From: Bacillus spizizenii TU-B-10
Lineage (GTDB): Bacteria; Bacillota; Bacilli; Bacillales; Bacillaceae
Length of the DNA stretch: 64,000 nucleotides
Assembly: GCF_000227465.1 (NCBI RefSeq)
Contig: NC_016047.1
Span: forward strand, 2,584,857-2,648,856
Reading direction: 5' to 3'
The notes below the pieces were generated by a model, which did no database searches, had not been told where the DNA came from, and saw only the letters and a list, made by a program, of their open reading frames with translations. The position numbers and the translations under genes were made by a program. Below, one piece after another: positions 33,705 to 44,079 of the stretch. Each line of letters begins with the position of its first letter. The first letter of the stretch is position 1.

Positions 33705-36033
33705 AGTTCGTCTCTGTTATATCTGATGTATCATATGGAGGATAGACAGAAAAGGTTCCAACTCTGTTTTTATATCTATATTGGATTGTTCCGTTTTGAT
33801 CGGTGCGGAGCACGCGGATGGAATGTCTCTGTAATATTTGCAGAACTTCTTGATGGGGATGATGGTACCGATTGTTTGCCCCCGCCGAGATAATGGCCGT
33901 TTTCGGCTGAAGCTGTTTGATGAATTCTTCACCGGTAGAGCCTTTGCTTCCATGGTGCCCCACCTTTAATACGTCCGCTTTTATATTCGGAATCACGTTC
34001 ATTACCTCCTGTTCCCCTTCTTTCTCCAGATCCCCCGTCAAGATCCAGCTCATACCGCCCGTTTTCATCCACAGAACAAGAGAAGAATTATTTTTGCTTG
34101 CCGGATCAGGTGTTTCCGGTGACAGTACATGGAACTGCAAATCCTTTATTTGCAATACATCGCCTCGCTTCACCTCTTCAATTGGGACTCCCTCCTCTCT
34201 GGCAGCCTGCAGCACTTTTTCGTCTTTAGGTTCCGACACGAACCCTTTCGGAATCACGAGGCGTTTCACTTTATGATGCTTCAGCAGAGTCTCCGCCTCC
34301 CCAATATGATCTTGGTCAGCATGCGTCAGAATTAAAGCATCAAGCTGTTTAATTCCCTTAGCAGTTAAAAACGGAATCAGCACCTTTTCTCCCAGTGAAA
34401 ACGGGTGCTGTTTTTGCCGCCAAGGCTCTGACAAGTAAGACAAAGTGCCGCCAGTATCAATTAAGACATGGCCCCGCTGATGCGGAGCACCTACATACAT
34501 GCTGTCACCCTGTCCAATATCAATCATATCGACCTCTCCTTCAGAACTAAGACGAGGATAAATAAAGAGAAGACTGAGCACAGCGCAGCACATGCCGCCA
34601 GTTACCATCAGCTGCGAAAAGGAGCGTTTTTCAATCGCCATAAGCAATAGGATGATCGTAACCGTGAACAAAAAGAGCAGAGCAGGTGCGGGACGTGCAA
34701 TGATGATCGTGAATATATCAATCTCTGCAATTTTTGTGATGAGCTTGTTGGTCCAGCTTATCAAGAAATCAAACCAGCTGAAAAACAATCGACCGGCCGA
34801 AGCGGAAAGGCTTAATAGAAAAACACCTGCTACAGCCCCCGGTAAAACACAGAAGGTATAAAAAGGAACCAGCACCATGTTCATCGGTATGCTGATCATG
34901 GAAAACTGCTGGAAATGATACAGGAGAACAGGAAGTGAGCCCAGCTGAGCGATCATCGATACCATTGCCAGCTGACCTAAGAAGGTTTTGACACGCTTAA
35001 AAATAGAAGAGGAAAGTATTAAAGAAAAACTGACGGCGAACGACAGCTGAAAACCGGCTTCGAAGAGATAATAAGGATTGAAGAGCAAGAGGAAAATATA
35101 TGAAAGGCAGACAGCACCGGCTGAATGTACACGCCATTTCACGAGACTTCCTGCTAAGTAAATGCCCGACATCAGAGCGGCGCGAAGCACTGAAGGAGCA
35201 GCGCCCGTCAACATCACATAGAGCGGCAGAAATAACAGCAACATGATTGCCGCCTTTTCTCTTGTTATACCAATACGGATCATGATATAAAACAAGCCGG
35301 CTGTCAAAATGCCGATGTGGAGTCCTGAAATCGCCAAGAGATGGACGACACCAAGCTTTTGATACGCGTTAATCACTTCTTCTTCCACATAAAATCTGTC
35401 ACCGACTGTAAGTGCTTGTACGATTCCTGCCGAATTAGGAGGCAGCAGGTCGTTTGTGAATGATACAATGTATTTCCTCAAACTGAGCAGCTTATGCTTA
35501 AAATTTGCAGGGTCGCTGCAATTTTGGATCGATGTGACAGAATAGTTCCAGTGAATATGCTGTCGGTAAAGATATTCGTTATAATCAAATGTACCCGACA
35601 CAGTTGAATGTTTCGGTTCTTCCAATGAACCAGTTAATTCACAAGCCATTCCTGGTTCTATGTATGAAAGCCGATCTTTTTCATCAGCAGACTGAATGCG
35701 ATACGATGCGGCCCATTTTTCACTATCAGGCGTCTTAACGACCATAGACATACGGTCACCATCAATTTTAGGAATACTGTCAATCACTGCCTTGAATTGA
35801 TAGGTGCCCCGCTGATATAAAGAGACATTCTGGGAATCTGTCACTGCATACAGTGCAAAAAACAATATAAAAGAGAAGAAACAAACAAAAATGAGAAAAG
35901 CGTGTCTCGTTTTGATTAAAACGATGAGAAGAAAGAGGAGGAAGAGAAAAACAACGGAGAAATAAGCGGCGGCAGTAATTCCAGCCGTTGCCGAAGCTGC
36001 CGCCAAAGGCAATACCAAACGCGAATTACGCAT
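33703..36033 (-). CDS. comEC: ComEC, DNA-uptake channel
   Basis: A 776-residue polytopic membrane protein that carries transforming single-stranded DNA across the membrane. It has N-terminal helices, an OB-fold, a competence domain of many helices (LLAISGLHIGI motif near residue 230), and a C-terminal metallo-beta-lactamase domain with THADQDHIG. The latter may degrade the non-transforming strand. It is last in comEA-EB-EC. Confidence 0.97.
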   Translation of the reverse strand: MRNSRLVLPLAAASATAGITAAAYFSVVFLFLLFLLIVLIKTRHAFLIFVCFFSFILFFALYAVTDSQNVSLYQRGTYQFKAVIDSIPKIDGDRMSMVVKTPDSEKWAASYRIQSADEKDRLSYIEPGMACELTGSLEEPKHSTVSGTFDYNEYLYRQHIHWNYSVTSIQNCSDPANFKHKLLSLRKYIVSFTNDLLPPNSAGIVQALTVGDRFYVEEEVINAYQKLGVVHLLAISGLHIGILTAGLFYIMIRIGITREKAAIMLLLFLPLYVMLTGAAPSVLRAALMSGIYLAGSLVKWRVHSAGAVCLSYIFLLLFNPYYLFEAGFQLSFAVSFSLILSSSIFKRVKTFLGQLAMVSMIAQLGSLPVLLYHFQQFSMISIPMNMVLVPFYTFCVLPGAVAGVFLLSLSASAGRLFFSWFDFLISWTNKLITKIAEIDIFTIIIARPAPALLFLFTVTIILLLMAIEKRSFSQLMVTGGMCCAVLSLLFIYPRLSSEGEVDMIDIGQGDSMYVGAPHQRGHVLIDTGGTLSYLSEPWRQKQHPFSLGEKVLIPFLTAKGIKQLDALILTHADQDHIGEAETLLKHHKVKRLVIPKGFVSEPKDEKVLQAAREEGVPIEEVKRGDVLQIKDLQFHVLSPETPDPASKNNSSLVLWMKTGGMSWILTGDLEKEGEQEVMNVIPNIKADVLKVGHHGSKGSTGEEFIKQLQPKTAIISAGANNRYHHPHQEVLQILQRHSIRVLRTDQNGTIQYRYKNRVGTFSVYPPYDTSDITETN

Positions 36034-36036
36034 TAA

Positions 36037-36606
36037 TCACACGTAGCTCGTGAAAAGTCTATTAGCCTGTTCATGTATCTTTTTCAAATCTTCCTCTGCT
36101 AGACCGGCATCCGCTAGTTTCTCTAAAAGACCCGCTACAAATGAAAGCTTTTCTCTGTTTTTCAGATCAACGATCATTTCATCGAGTTCAACCTGTTCAA
36201 CAGTTACACCCGCCTGTTCAAATAATTCCTGTGCATAAGGATTTGTTTTGTAATCCTCAGCATAATAAACCGTTTTGATACCAGCTTGAATGATAGATTT
36301 GCAGCATTGAATGCATGGATAATGCGTTACATAAATCTCCGCTCCATCAGTCGGCACTCCGAACTTAGAGCATTGAAGAATTGCATTCATTTCCGCATGA
36401 ATCGTTCTTGCGCAATGATCATCTATCATGAGGCATCCTTCGTCTGCACAATGCACACCGCCCGCGATTGACCCGTTATAGCCTCCAGCAATCATACGTT
36501 TATCTCTGACTATAGTAGCGCCGACAGACAATCTCGGGCAGGTGCTGCGCAGCGCCAGTAAATGGCTTTGAGCCATAAAGTATTGATTCCATGAAATTCT
36601 TTCCAC
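36037..36606 (-). CDS. comEB: ComEB, dCMP deaminase family protein
   Basis: A 189-residue zinc deaminase-fold protein. It has HAEMNAIL and PCIQCCKS zinc-site motifs plus an extra Cys/His-rich insertion (GGVHCADEGCLMIDDHC). It lies in the comE operon, though it is dispensable for transformation in B. subtilis and has been implicated in polar localisation of ComGA. It is three bases from comEC. Confidence 0.96.
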   Translation of the reverse strand: MERISWNQYFMAQSHLLALRSTCPRLSVGATIVRDKRMIAGGYNGSIAGGVHCADEGCLMIDDHCARTIHAEMNAILQCSKFGVPTDGAEIYVTHYPCIQCCKSIIQAGIKTVYYAEDYKTNPYAQELFEQAGVTVEQVELDEMIVDLKNREKLSFVAGLLEKLADAGLAEEDLKKIHEQANRLFTSYV

Positions 36607-36672
36607 GTTGTTCCCTCCAAATGTTGTGTTGCCTGACCTTTAGTTTACCTATCAATATGCATGACCGTCAAA

Positions 36673-37290
36673 TCACTTTACTGTAATGGAAGACTTTATT
36701 TTCTCAAACGACTTTTCACCGATTCCTGAAACCTTCGTGATATCTTCAATTGTCTGGTAACGCCCATTTTCTTCCCGGTATGCAATAATAGCTTCAGCTT
36801 TGGATGGCCCCACCCCTGAGATGCCTTGTAATTGCTCCAAGGTTGCAGTATTGATATTTACCAGCGCCCCCTTCCCTCCATCACTTTGGATGGCGCCTCC
36901 GACTCCTTGCTGCACCGCTGTCTCCTCACCCCTTTTCGGGATGTACACCACTGTCCCGTCCTGCAGCAGCTCCGCCAAATTCACTTGCATTTCGTCTGCT
37001 TGTTCACTGGTCCCGCCGGCTTTCTCAATTGCCTGAGATAATCTGTCCCCTGTTCGCATTTCATAAACACCAGGATGCTTAACAGCACCTTTGATGTCAA
37101 TCACAATCGTTTCGTTTGACTCGTCTTTGAATGCTTCCTGCTTTACCTCCGTATTTTCTGTCTCAGTTGATACAGTCTGCTTCATCGGCTCTTTGTTTTT
37201 CCCACTGGCCAGGAAGAAAATAACCGCTATGAAAACAGCCGCAGAAGCCGCTAAAATAATTGCTTTCTTATGCTGGTTCAACCAATTCAT
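36673..37290 (-). CDS. comEA: ComEA, competence DNA receptor
   Basis: A 205-residue membrane protein. One N-terminal helix (about residues 10-28) is followed by an oligomerisation domain and a C-terminal helix-hairpin-helix DNA-binding domain (LQGISGVGPSKAEAIIAY, about 154-205). It binds double-stranded DNA at the surface for uptake by ComEC. It is first in the operon and divergent from comER. Confidence 0.97.
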   Translation of the reverse strand: MNWLNQHKKAIILAASAAVFIAVIFFLASGKNKEPMKQTVSTETENTEVKQEAFKDESNETIVIDIKGAVKHPGVYEMRTGDRLSQAIEKAGGTSEQADEMQVNLAELLQDGTVVYIPKRGEETAVQQGVGGAIQSDGGKGALVNINTATLEQLQGISGVGPSKAEAIIAYREENGRYQTIEDITKVSGIGEKSFEKIKSSITVK

Positions 37291-37373
37291 CGTGCATGTT
37301 CCCCGCTTTCGTCATATTTTATTTTGGTAACACATATGGTTTAGAGGATAATAGCTAAAAGGAGGGGAAATCA

Positions 37374-38195
37374 TTGAAGATAGGCTTTATCGGCACAGGA
37401 AATATGGGTACGATCCTTATAGAATCATTTATTGAATCAAAAGCAGCCGATCCCTCAAACATGACAATCACAAACCGCACAATTGAAAAAGCGTTGCACA
37501 TAAAAAACCGCTACAACAGCATAAACGTAACAGAAAGTCTGGAAAAGCTTGTATCTGAGAACGAGATGATTTTTATTTGTGTTAAGCCGCTTGATATATA
37601 CCCTTTACTTGCAAGAGCGTTACCTTATTTGAGAAAGGATCATATTCTCATTTCAATTACAAGCCCAGTTCAAACCGAACAGCTCGAACAGTATGTGCCA
37701 TGTCAAGTAGCGCGAGTGATCCCAAGTATTACGAACAGGGCGCTGGCAGGCGTTTCTCTCGTCACTTTCGGCACAAGCTGCGGAGAATCTGCAAAAGCGA
37801 AAATCAATGAGCTGATGAAGCATATCTCTCATCCGCTGCAAATTGAAAGTGACATCACGAGGGTGGCATCAGATATCGTAAGCTGTGGTCCCGCTTTTAT
37901 GAGCTATCTGATTCAGCGGTTTATAGATGCAGCCGTTTCTGAAACGTCAGTGTCCAAACAGGACGCCATTCTGATGTGTAAGGAAATGCTTGTCGGAATG
38001 GGGAAACTGTTAGAAACCGAATTGTATACCCTGCCTGCATTACAGGAAAAGGTTTGCGTTAAAGGCGGAGTGACCGGAGAAGGCATTAAAGCGCTGGAAA
38101 GCGGTGTGCAGGATATGTTTCACCGGGTATTTCAAAATACTCATTTGAAGTACGAAGAGGATATATCCGCAGTGAAGAAGCAGTTTCATGTGTAG
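37374..38195 (+). CDS. comER: ComER, pyrroline-5-carboxylate reductase-like protein
   Basis: A 273-residue NAD(P)-binding protein with the Rossmann motif GFIGTGNMG at the start and the P5C reductase C-terminal domain (GGVTGEGIKALESG). It is divergent from the comE operon. In B. subtilis it is dispensable for competence and its substrate is not settled. A GGAGGGG ribosome site precedes the TTG or GTG-like start. Confidence 0.93.
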   Translation: MKIGFIGTGNMGTILIESFIESKAADPSNMTITNRTIEKALHIKNRYNSINVTESLEKLVSENEMIFICVKPLDIYPLLARALPYLRKDHILISITSPVQTEQLEQYVPCQVARVIPSITNRALAGVSLVTFGTSCGESAKAKINELMKHISHPLQIESDITRVASDIVSCGPAFMSYLIQRFIDAAVSETSVSKQDAILMCKEMLVGMGKLLETELYTLPALQEKVCVKGGVTGEGIKALESGVQDMFHRVFQNTHLKYEEDISAVKKQFHV

Positions 38196-38249
38196 ACGAG
38201 TATGTCATACGTTTGTCTGTACTGCAAAAGCATAAAAAAGCATTTTAAA

Positions 38250-38278
38250 AAACCATCGTCTTAGGAAACGATGGTTTT
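38250..38278. terminator. bidirectional terminator between comER and yqeM
   Basis: AAACCATCGT (38250-38259) pairs with ACGATGGTTT (38268-38277), with A and T runs on either side. It overlaps the yqeM stop. Confidence 0.85.
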
Positions 38279-39004
38279 TGATTTCTGCGCCTTGAAAAAT
38301 AGGCGTTCTGATTGTGCTGATGGCTCTGAATCCGTAAAATCAGCTGTCACGCGATGAAGCTGAAAGCCGCAGCTCTTCAGCATTTCTTCGTATTCATCCA
38401 CTGGGAATGTTCTTTGCTCGTGCGTCTCATCAAAGCGGTCATACGCTTCTCCGTTCCACACAAAAAACGACATGTCATGAATGACAGACAGCTCTTCACT
38501 TCCGGCAAAGCTCTGCCAAATATAGCTGATATCTTCGTCCTGGTCAGCAAATGTGCTATCCGGAAAGACTTCGGCCATTTTATAAGATGAATGAACATCA
38601 AACAGCAAAATGCCTTCGGGCTTCAACACCCGAAATACACTTTTAAAGGTTTCGATTACATCATTTTTCGTTTTTAAATAATTTAACGAGTCACAGCATA
38701 TCGCAACAGCGTCAAACTGGCCGTCAAAGCCGGTAATCTCTCTCATATCCTGCTGCAGAAAAAGAATAGGCTGGTTACTAGAGGCCTTTTGCTGGGCATA
38801 GGAAAGCATTTCTTCACTGAGGTCGATCCCCGTGACCTCGAAGCCTTTTTCGGCAAGCCGGATTGAGATTTCTCCCGTGCCGCATGCCAAATCGAGGATA
38901 CGTCCTTTTTCCGGGAGAGATGCTTCAACCCACTTTGTCCATTGATCGTAAGGTGCGTGTGACATTAACTCGTCATACACGCTTGCAAAACCTTGGTAAA
39001 TCAT
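38261..39004 (-). CDS. yqeM: YqeM, SAM-dependent methyltransferase
   Basis: A 247-residue class I methyltransferase with motif I LDLACGTGEISIRLA near residues 37-51 and VTGIDLS after it. The substrate is unknown. It overlaps rsfS by 4 bp at the end of the yqeG-yqeM gene row. Confidence 0.92.
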   Translation of the reverse strand: MIYQGFASVYDELMSHAPYDQWTKWVEASLPEKGRILDLACGTGEISIRLAEKGFEVTGIDLSEEMLSYAQQKASSNQPILFLQQDMREITGFDGQFDAVAICCDSLNYLKTKNDVIETFKSVFRVLKPEGILLFDVHSSYKMAEVFPDSTFADQDEDISYIWQSFAGSEELSVIHDMSFFVWNGEAYDRFDETHEQRTFPVDEYEEMLKSCGFQLHRVTADFTDSEPSAQSERLFFKAQKSKTIVS

Positions 39005-39357
39005 TGGTTCATTCCAAGCTCAAGATCTGCGAGCGGAGCGTCTCCCCACAGCTTTTCAAGGTTGTAGTAGCTTCTTTCGTCCTTGTGGAAGACATGGACA
39101 ATCACATCGCCAAGGTCAACGAGCACCCATCTTGCTTCATCGAAGCCTTCCATCTTTTTGACTTGAATGCCGTTTTCTTCAGCCTGATCCTTGATTTCAC
39201 GGGCGATCGCCTGCACCTGTTTATCTGAATTCCCGTGGCAGATCAGAAAATAATCAGCAACCAGAGAAATGCCTTCCATATCCAGTGCTAAAATATCCTC
39301 TGCCCGCTTATCATCGCAAGCCGCAGCTGCGATCTTTAAAATGGACTTTTGATTCAT
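39001..39357 (-). CDS. rsfS: ribosomal silencing factor RsfS
   Basis: A 118-residue protein (yqeL) that binds ribosomal protein L14 and blocks subunit joining under starvation. The family core is visible in GISLVADYFLICHGNSDKQV and WVLVDLGDVIVHVFH. It is located between yqeK and yqeM. Confidence 0.95.
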   Translation of the reverse strand: MNQKSILKIAAAACDDKRAEDILALDMEGISLVADYFLICHGNSDKQVQAIAREIKDQAEENGIQVKKMEGFDEARWVLVDLGDVIVHVFHKDERSYYNLEKLWGDAPLADLELGMNQ

Positions 39358-39374
39358 TCACAAATTCCTCCTGT

Positions 39375-39935
39375 TCAGTTGCCAGACACAAGCCAGTTAT
39401 ATGTTGAAAATGTATCTGGAAAAACCGGTTGATTTTTTTTCATAAGAAACATCATGGTATTTTTGATGGATTGAATCAGCGCTTGATTCAAATCTGTCTC
39501 AGCAAGCTTACGCACCTCATCGACCCCAGGAAATGCCCGATTGGGCTCAATGTAATCGGCAACGTAAATGACTTTTTCTAAAAGTGTCATGCCAGGCCGC
39601 CCAGAGGTATGATACCTGATGGCGTCAAGAATGTCTTCATCTTGAACCCCCGCTTCTCTTTGGACCAAATAAGCGCCGACCGGAGCGTGCCACAGCTCCG
39701 GATTATGATCCAATAAATGCGAAGGCATTTTTTCACGCGCAATAATTTGTTTCATCTCTTCTTTCGGACGGAATTTGGCGTAATCATGAAAAATAGCCGC
39801 TGTTTCCGCTTTTTTAAGATCGGCTCCAAAACGCTCCGAAAGTTCGATCGCCGTGTTCATCACGCCAATCGTGTGGATATATCGGTGTTCGGTCAATTGC
39901 TGCTTAACGCATGCAAGTGCCTCCTCACGATTCAT
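39375..39935 (-). CDS. yqeK: YqeK, HD-domain Ap4A hydrolase
   Basis: A 186-residue HD-superfamily protein; members of the YqeK family hydrolyse diadenosine tetraphosphate symmetrically. The HD doublet IFHDYAKF and the metal ligands in [15 protein letters not shown] are visible. The start is the ATG at 39935 (MNREEAL), overlapping the end of nadD by 11 bp. Confidence 0.94.
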   Translation of the reverse strand: MNREEALACVKQQLTEHRYIHTIGVMNTAIELSERFGADLKKAETAAIFHDYAKFRPKEEMKQIIAREKMPSHLLDHNPELWHAPVGAYLVQREAGVQDEDILDAIRYHTSGRPGMTLLEKVIYVADYIEPNRAFPGVDEVRKLAETDLNQALIQSIKNTMMFLMKKNQPVFPDTFSTYNWLVSGN

Positions 39936-40494
39936 ATAAACCATTCTCCTCTACATACTTCTTCACTTTATCAGGGATTAAGTAGTCAGTGGGCTTCTTG
40001 CTTTTAAACCGTTCCCTTATCATAGTTGATGATACCTCAAATTCCGGAACGTCTGCAAAGAGAAGCGGATAAGGGGTTTCAATATGAAAACCGGGGCGCT
40101 TTACTCCAATAAATTGAATGAGGTTCAGCAGCTCGTCCAGCTTATACCATTTCGGCAAATATTCAATCATATCAGCACCGATAATAAAGAACAGCTGATC
40201 ATTCGGATAACGCTGCTTCAGTAAAGTAACGGTATCAAAGGTATATGAAGGCCCTTCTCTTTCCATTTCAGCCAGTTCCAGCTTAAAGGACGGATTAGAC
40301 TGAATCGCAAGCTTCAGCATTTCCACGCGATGAAAGCTGTCCGTATAGTCTTCGTCCTGTTTATGCGGCGGAATTTGATTAGGCATAAACCAAATTTCAT
40401 CAAGCCCCGCTTGATACAGCACCTCATTGGCCATTAAGAGGTGACCGTTATGCGGAGGATCAAACGTGCCTCCGAAAATTCCGATTTTCTTCAT
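39925..40494 (-). CDS. nadD: nicotinate-nucleotide adenylyltransferase
   Basis: A 189-residue enzyme that makes deamido-NAD from nicotinate mononucleotide and ATP. The nucleotidyl-transferase motif [12 protein letters not shown] is at residues 8-19 and a C-terminal STxxR-type motif (SSTMIRERF) is near 160. The ATG at 40494 gives the normal length. Confidence 0.96.
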   Translation of the reverse strand: MKKIGIFGGTFDPPHNGHLLMANEVLYQAGLDEIWFMPNQIPPHKQDEDYTDSFHRVEMLKLAIQSNPSFKLELAEMEREGPSYTFDTVTLLKQRYPNDQLFFIIGADMIEYLPKWYKLDELLNLIQFIGVKRPGFHIETPYPLLFADVPEFEVSSTMIRERFKSKKPTDYLIPDKVKKYVEENGLYES

Positions 40495-40505
40495 TTCAAC
40501 CACCT

Positions 40506-40796
40506 TTAAGGAAGCTCGATTTGTTTATTTTCCTTTGATTCTTTATATAACACAATCGTATTGCCGATTGTCTGCACCAATTGAGAGCGGCTTCCTTTTA
40601 CCAGGGCTTCCGCTACATCGTTTTTATCATCTTCGCAATTCTGAAGAACACTGACTTTAATCAGCTCTCTCGCTTCAAGCGCCTCAGCAATTTGCTTAAT
40701 CATGTTGTCGTTTACTCCGCCTTTACCTACTTGAAAAATCGGCGTTAAATGATGCGCTTTTGAACGCAAAAAACGTTTTTGTTTACCTGTTAACAT
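40506..40796 (-). CDS. yhbY: YhbY-family RNA-binding protein
   Basis: A 96-residue CRM-domain protein (yqeI) linked to 50S ribosome assembly. The GxxG-type loop is in [15 protein letters not shown]. It overlaps aroE by 7 bp and is next to nadD. Confidence 0.95.
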   Translation of the reverse strand: MLTGKQKRFLRSKAHHLTPIFQVGKGGVNDNMIKQIAEALEARELIKVSVLQNCEDDKNDVAEALVKGSRSQLVQTIGNTIVLYKESKENKQIELP

Positions 40797-41632
40797 TCTG
40801 TTCCTCCTAATTTTCCTATGACAATTGATCTCATTTTTTCAATATCAGGCTCTAGTCCAGTCCACAGCTGGAAAGACAATGCTGCCTGTTCAACAAACAT
40901 GCCCACTCCATCGAGTGTTTTCAGGCCTTTTTGGTGTGCTTCTTTTAAAAGAGCCGTCTGAATTGGATTATACACGATATCACATACGACGGCACTGCTT
41001 GCAGCACGCTGTAATGAAATCGGCACATCGTCCACGTTCGGATACATGCCCACAGACGTTGTATGGATAATTACATCATACTGCTCAAGCCGTTCTTCTG
41101 CTTCTTTTATGCTTAACACTTCTTTATTGTGAAACGAGGGAGTGGATTCTGTAAGCTGCTTTGCTTTTTCCAACGTCCGATTGCAAATGTCAAACTTTTT
41201 CGGGACATTGCGGGCAATTGTTGTAAAGATGGCTCTTGCCGCCCCGCCCGCGCCGATCATTAAGAATGACAGTTCAGAGATGGGCTTGTCCAATACCTTC
41301 ATTAATGACTTCACAAAGCCTTCCCCGTCGGTATTGTATCCGACAAGCTTGTCTCCCTCTCTTCTGACCGTGTTTACGGCACCGATCACTTTTGCACTAT
41401 CATCAATATGATCCAGATAATCCATAATGGAAACCTTATGCGGAACAGTGACATTGATTCCATGTACGCCGAGTGCTCTTATTCCTTTTACCGCATCTTC
41501 CAGATCATCCTCTTCTACTTTGAAGGCATGGTAATGTCCGTCTAGACTGAGATCTTTCAATGATGCGTTATGAATATCAGGTGACATGGAATGGCCAATC
41601 GGATTTCCGATAACCCCGAACAGCTTTTTCAT
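40790..41632 (-). CDS. aroE: shikimate dehydrogenase
   Basis: A 280-residue NADPH-dependent enzyme of aromatic amino-acid synthesis. The substrate-binding motif GNPIGHSMSPDIHN is at residues 8-21, the catalytic-lysine block NVTVPHKV follows, and the nucleotide-binding GAGGAARA lies near 126-133. Confidence 0.97.
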   Translation of the reverse strand: MKKLFGVIGNPIGHSMSPDIHNASLKDLSLDGHYHAFKVEEDDLEDAVKGIRALGVHGINVTVPHKVSIMDYLDHIDDSAKVIGAVNTVRREGDKLVGYNTDGEGFVKSLMKVLDKPISELSFLMIGAGGAARAIFTTIARNVPKKFDICNRTLEKAKQLTESTPSFHNKEVLSIKEAEERLEQYDVIIHTTSVGMYPNVDDVPISLQRAASSAVVCDIVYNPIQTALLKEAHQKGLKTLDGVGMFVEQAALSFQLWTGLEPDIEKMRSIVIGKLGGTEC

Positions 41633-41650
41633 ACTCCTCTCCCCTTTTCA

Positions 41651-42751
41651 TTAAATTAATGAACGCCGAACAAATACGTGAACGCCTTTTGGCGCGTAAG
41701 CAGTTACTTTTTTATCGGCGTCATGCACTGTTACCCAGCCTAACCCTGAGAAAACGATATCTGTCTTTGTGTCTTTTATCGTAAACGTATGGGCGACCAA
41801 TTCCGGAAACTCATCCATTTCATCTTTTCCCGGAGGTGTGAGCAATTCCCCTGCATGCTTTTCATAAAGTGCATCTGCATTTTCCAGTTTTGTTCTATGA
41901 ATCATCAGCTCATTCGGCATATAGCAAATAAAAGGAGACCTTTCCCCTGACACATAATCAAACCTTGCAAGTCCGCCGAAATACAGTGTTTGCTGATCGT
42001 TAAGCTGGAATGTGCGAGGTTTCAGCTCCTTTTTAGGAGATAGTATTTTCAGGTCCTTTTTATTGACATAATGCGCCATTTGATGGTGGTTGATAATTCC
42101 CGGTGTATCATAAAGCGCTGAGCCGTCGTCCAGCGGGATTTCAATTGCATCAAGGGTTGTGCCAGGAAATTGGGATGTCGTAATAATATCTTCTTCACCT
42201 GACACTTCTTTAATAACCCGGTTAATAAAGGTTGACTTCCCTACATTGGTACATCCGACAACATAGACGTCTTTGCCGTTGCGATAATGCTCAATCGCAT
42301 CAATTACTTCTCTGATCCCCTGGCCGCGTCCCGCACTGACCAAAAACACGTCAACCGGTTTTAAGCCAAGCTCTTTCGCCTCACGCTTCATCCACTGGAT
42401 CAGACGCTCTCTTTTCAAAGACTTAGGCAAAATATCCGCTTTATTCCCAACCAATAAGATGGGGTTTCCTCCCACTAAGCGTTGCAGCCCATTGATCCAG
42501 CTGCCGTTAAAATCAAAAATATCAACAATTTTAACAACAAGAGAATCCGTTTCCCCAATACCGTGAAGAATGTTTAAGAAATCATCATCCGTTAAGGAAA
42601 CATCTTGTATTTCATTATAGTTTTTCAGTCTGAAGCAGCGCTGGCAAATCACATTTTCTTTCGTAAGCGATGCAGGCGGCGCGTATCCCAGACCTGTTTT
42701 GTCCTCGGTTTGGATTGTAACTCCGCAGCCGATACAAACAACCTTATCCAT
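41651..42751 (-). CDS. yqeH: ribosome biogenesis GTPase YqeH
   Basis: A 366-residue circularly permuted GTPase for 30S assembly. An N-terminal zinc finger (CIGCG ... CQRCF) precedes the permuted G motifs: NKADILPKS (G4) comes before GCTNVGKST (G1) and DTPG. It lies between yqeG and aroE. Confidence 0.96.
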   Translation of the reverse strand: MDKVVCIGCGVTIQTEDKTGLGYAPPASLTKENVICQRCFRLKNYNEIQDVSLTDDDFLNILHGIGETDSLVVKIVDIFDFNGSWINGLQRLVGGNPILLVGNKADILPKSLKRERLIQWMKREAKELGLKPVDVFLVSAGRGQGIREVIDAIEHYRNGKDVYVVGCTNVGKSTFINRVIKEVSGEEDIITTSQFPGTTLDAIEIPLDDGSALYDTPGIINHHQMAHYVNKKDLKILSPKKELKPRTFQLNDQQTLYFGGLARFDYVSGERSPFICYMPNELMIHRTKLENADALYEKHAGELLTPPGKDEMDEFPELVAHTFTIKDTKTDIVFSGLGWVTVHDADKKVTAYAPKGVHVFVRRSLI

Positions 42752-42754
42752 TTC

Positions 42755-43273
42755 TTACTCCTCCCACTGAATGTGCCCTTTTCGTTTGAGAGCACTCAGT
42801 ATTCTGCGTTCGACCTGGCGGTTAAAGCGCGTAATGAATCCGTCAGAAGAAGCGACAGGCACGACCAAAATTGTATGGTAGCCATTTCGGTTTCCTCCGA
42901 GTACATCAGTCAGCAGCTGGTCTCCGATGACAACGCAGTCCTCTTTTTTCAGCTCCATATTGCGCACCGCTCTGTTAAAGGCTTTGCCCATCGGTTTTCT
43001 TGCTTTATAAATGAATGGGATTCCAAGCGGTTCTGAGAAAAGTTTTACTCTTCTCTCATTATTATTAGAGACAATTGTCACTTTAATGCCGTGCTCCTTC
43101 ATTTCTTCAAACCACTCGATTAAACGCGGCGTCGCGTTCGGTCTGTCCCACTCAACAAGCGTATTATCCAGGTCAGTAATAATTCCTTTTACATTTCGTT
43201 CCTTTAATTTCTCAGGTGTAATATGAAAAATATTTTTTACAAACTCGTCAGGTAAAAAAAACTTTTTTAACAA
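42755..43273 (-). CDS. yqeG: YqeG, HAD-IIIA family phosphatase
   Basis: A 172-residue HAD hydrolase with the nucleophile motif DLDNTLVEW near residues 34-42 and GDQLLTDVLGGN near 116-127. A TTG start at 43273 with GAAGGGTG upstream gives the usual length. It is first of the yqeG-yqeH-aroE-yhbY-nadD-yqeK-rsfS-yqeM row. The physiological substrate is not settled. Confidence 0.93.
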   Translation of the reverse strand: MLKKFFLPDEFVKNIFHITPEKLKERNVKGIITDLDNTLVEWDRPNATPRLIEWFEEMKEHGIKVTIVSNNNERRVKLFSEPLGIPFIYKARKPMGKAFNRAVRNMELKKEDCVVIGDQLLTDVLGGNRNGYHTILVVPVASSDGFITRFNRQVERRILSALKRKGHIQWEE

Positions 43274-43388
43274 AACCCGCACCCTTCCCTTTTCTTTCTC
43301 TCAAAATGATTGTCGAAAAAAATCGAACTTGCGCCTAAAGAAAAACTGAGCAAAAAAATTTCGACAAAAATTGGGTTTCTTCACCAGG

Positions 43389-43488
43389 TGTGGATAAAAT
43401 TACACACACTATCCACTCTTATTACATCACTCTTTAGACAAATTATAAACACGATACTCACAAGTTATCCACTTTCTGGTGTGGATAA
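43389..43488. promoter_or_regulatory. DnaA-box cluster upstream of sda
   Basis: DnaA boxes are seen at 43389-43397 (TGTGGATAA), 43465-43473 (TTATCCACT) and 43480-43488 (TGTGGATAA), with a weaker one at 43409-43417. In B. subtilis sda is transcribed under DnaA control, linking replication status to sporulation. The sites fit that wiring. Confidence 0.88.
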
Positions 43489-43600
43489 CAGAACGATTGT
43501 TCTTATATGCAATTCATGGTAGATTAAAGATAACTTCAGCCACAGATGAACGCAACTTATCAATGTATGCGTTAAAATCATGAATGATTCCAACTTTTAA

Positions 43601-43774
<174 letters not shown>

Positions 43775-43870
43775 TAGGAACTTGTCTATTTTTTCCGGGC
43801 GTATTTCCTTTTTTTACTCAGATGACTGATATTATATCACTTCGGTTACGGGCTTTACTACTGTTTTCAG

Positions 43871-43905
43871 TAAAAAACACCCCTAAAAAGAGGTGTTTTA
43901 AAGAG
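43871..43905 (-). terminator. terminator after the YjcZ-like gene
   Basis: On the minus strand AACACC pairs with GGTGTT around a short loop, followed by a run of T, just past the stop codon at 43913. Confidence 0.72.
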
Positions 43906-43912
43906 CTGGTTA

Positions 43913-44005
43913 CTATGCTAACCAATATATGCCGCCCACAACCAGGAGAACAACAACTAAAACAACGATAAAAGCGTATCCATATGCTCTGCCTGCGCCA
44001 TACAT
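43913..44005 (-). CDS. YjcZ-type hydrophobic sporulation miniprotein
   Basis: A 30-residue protein: a Gly/Tyr-rich start (MYGAGRAYGYAF) and one hydrophobic helix (IVVLVVVLLVVGGIYWLA). An AAGGAGGCG ribosome site sits 6 nt upstream and a terminator follows. This layout is typical of the YjcZ/SscA-like spore proteins. Family assignment rests on pattern only. Confidence 0.75.
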   Translation of the reverse strand: MYGAGRAYGYAFIVVLVVVLLVVGGIYWLA

Positions 44006-44079
44006 GTGAAGCGCCTCCTTAAATAAGGTTTATAACAGCCTATGTAGGAGAAATAAAACGGCTTAGGCCGTTGTCCGGC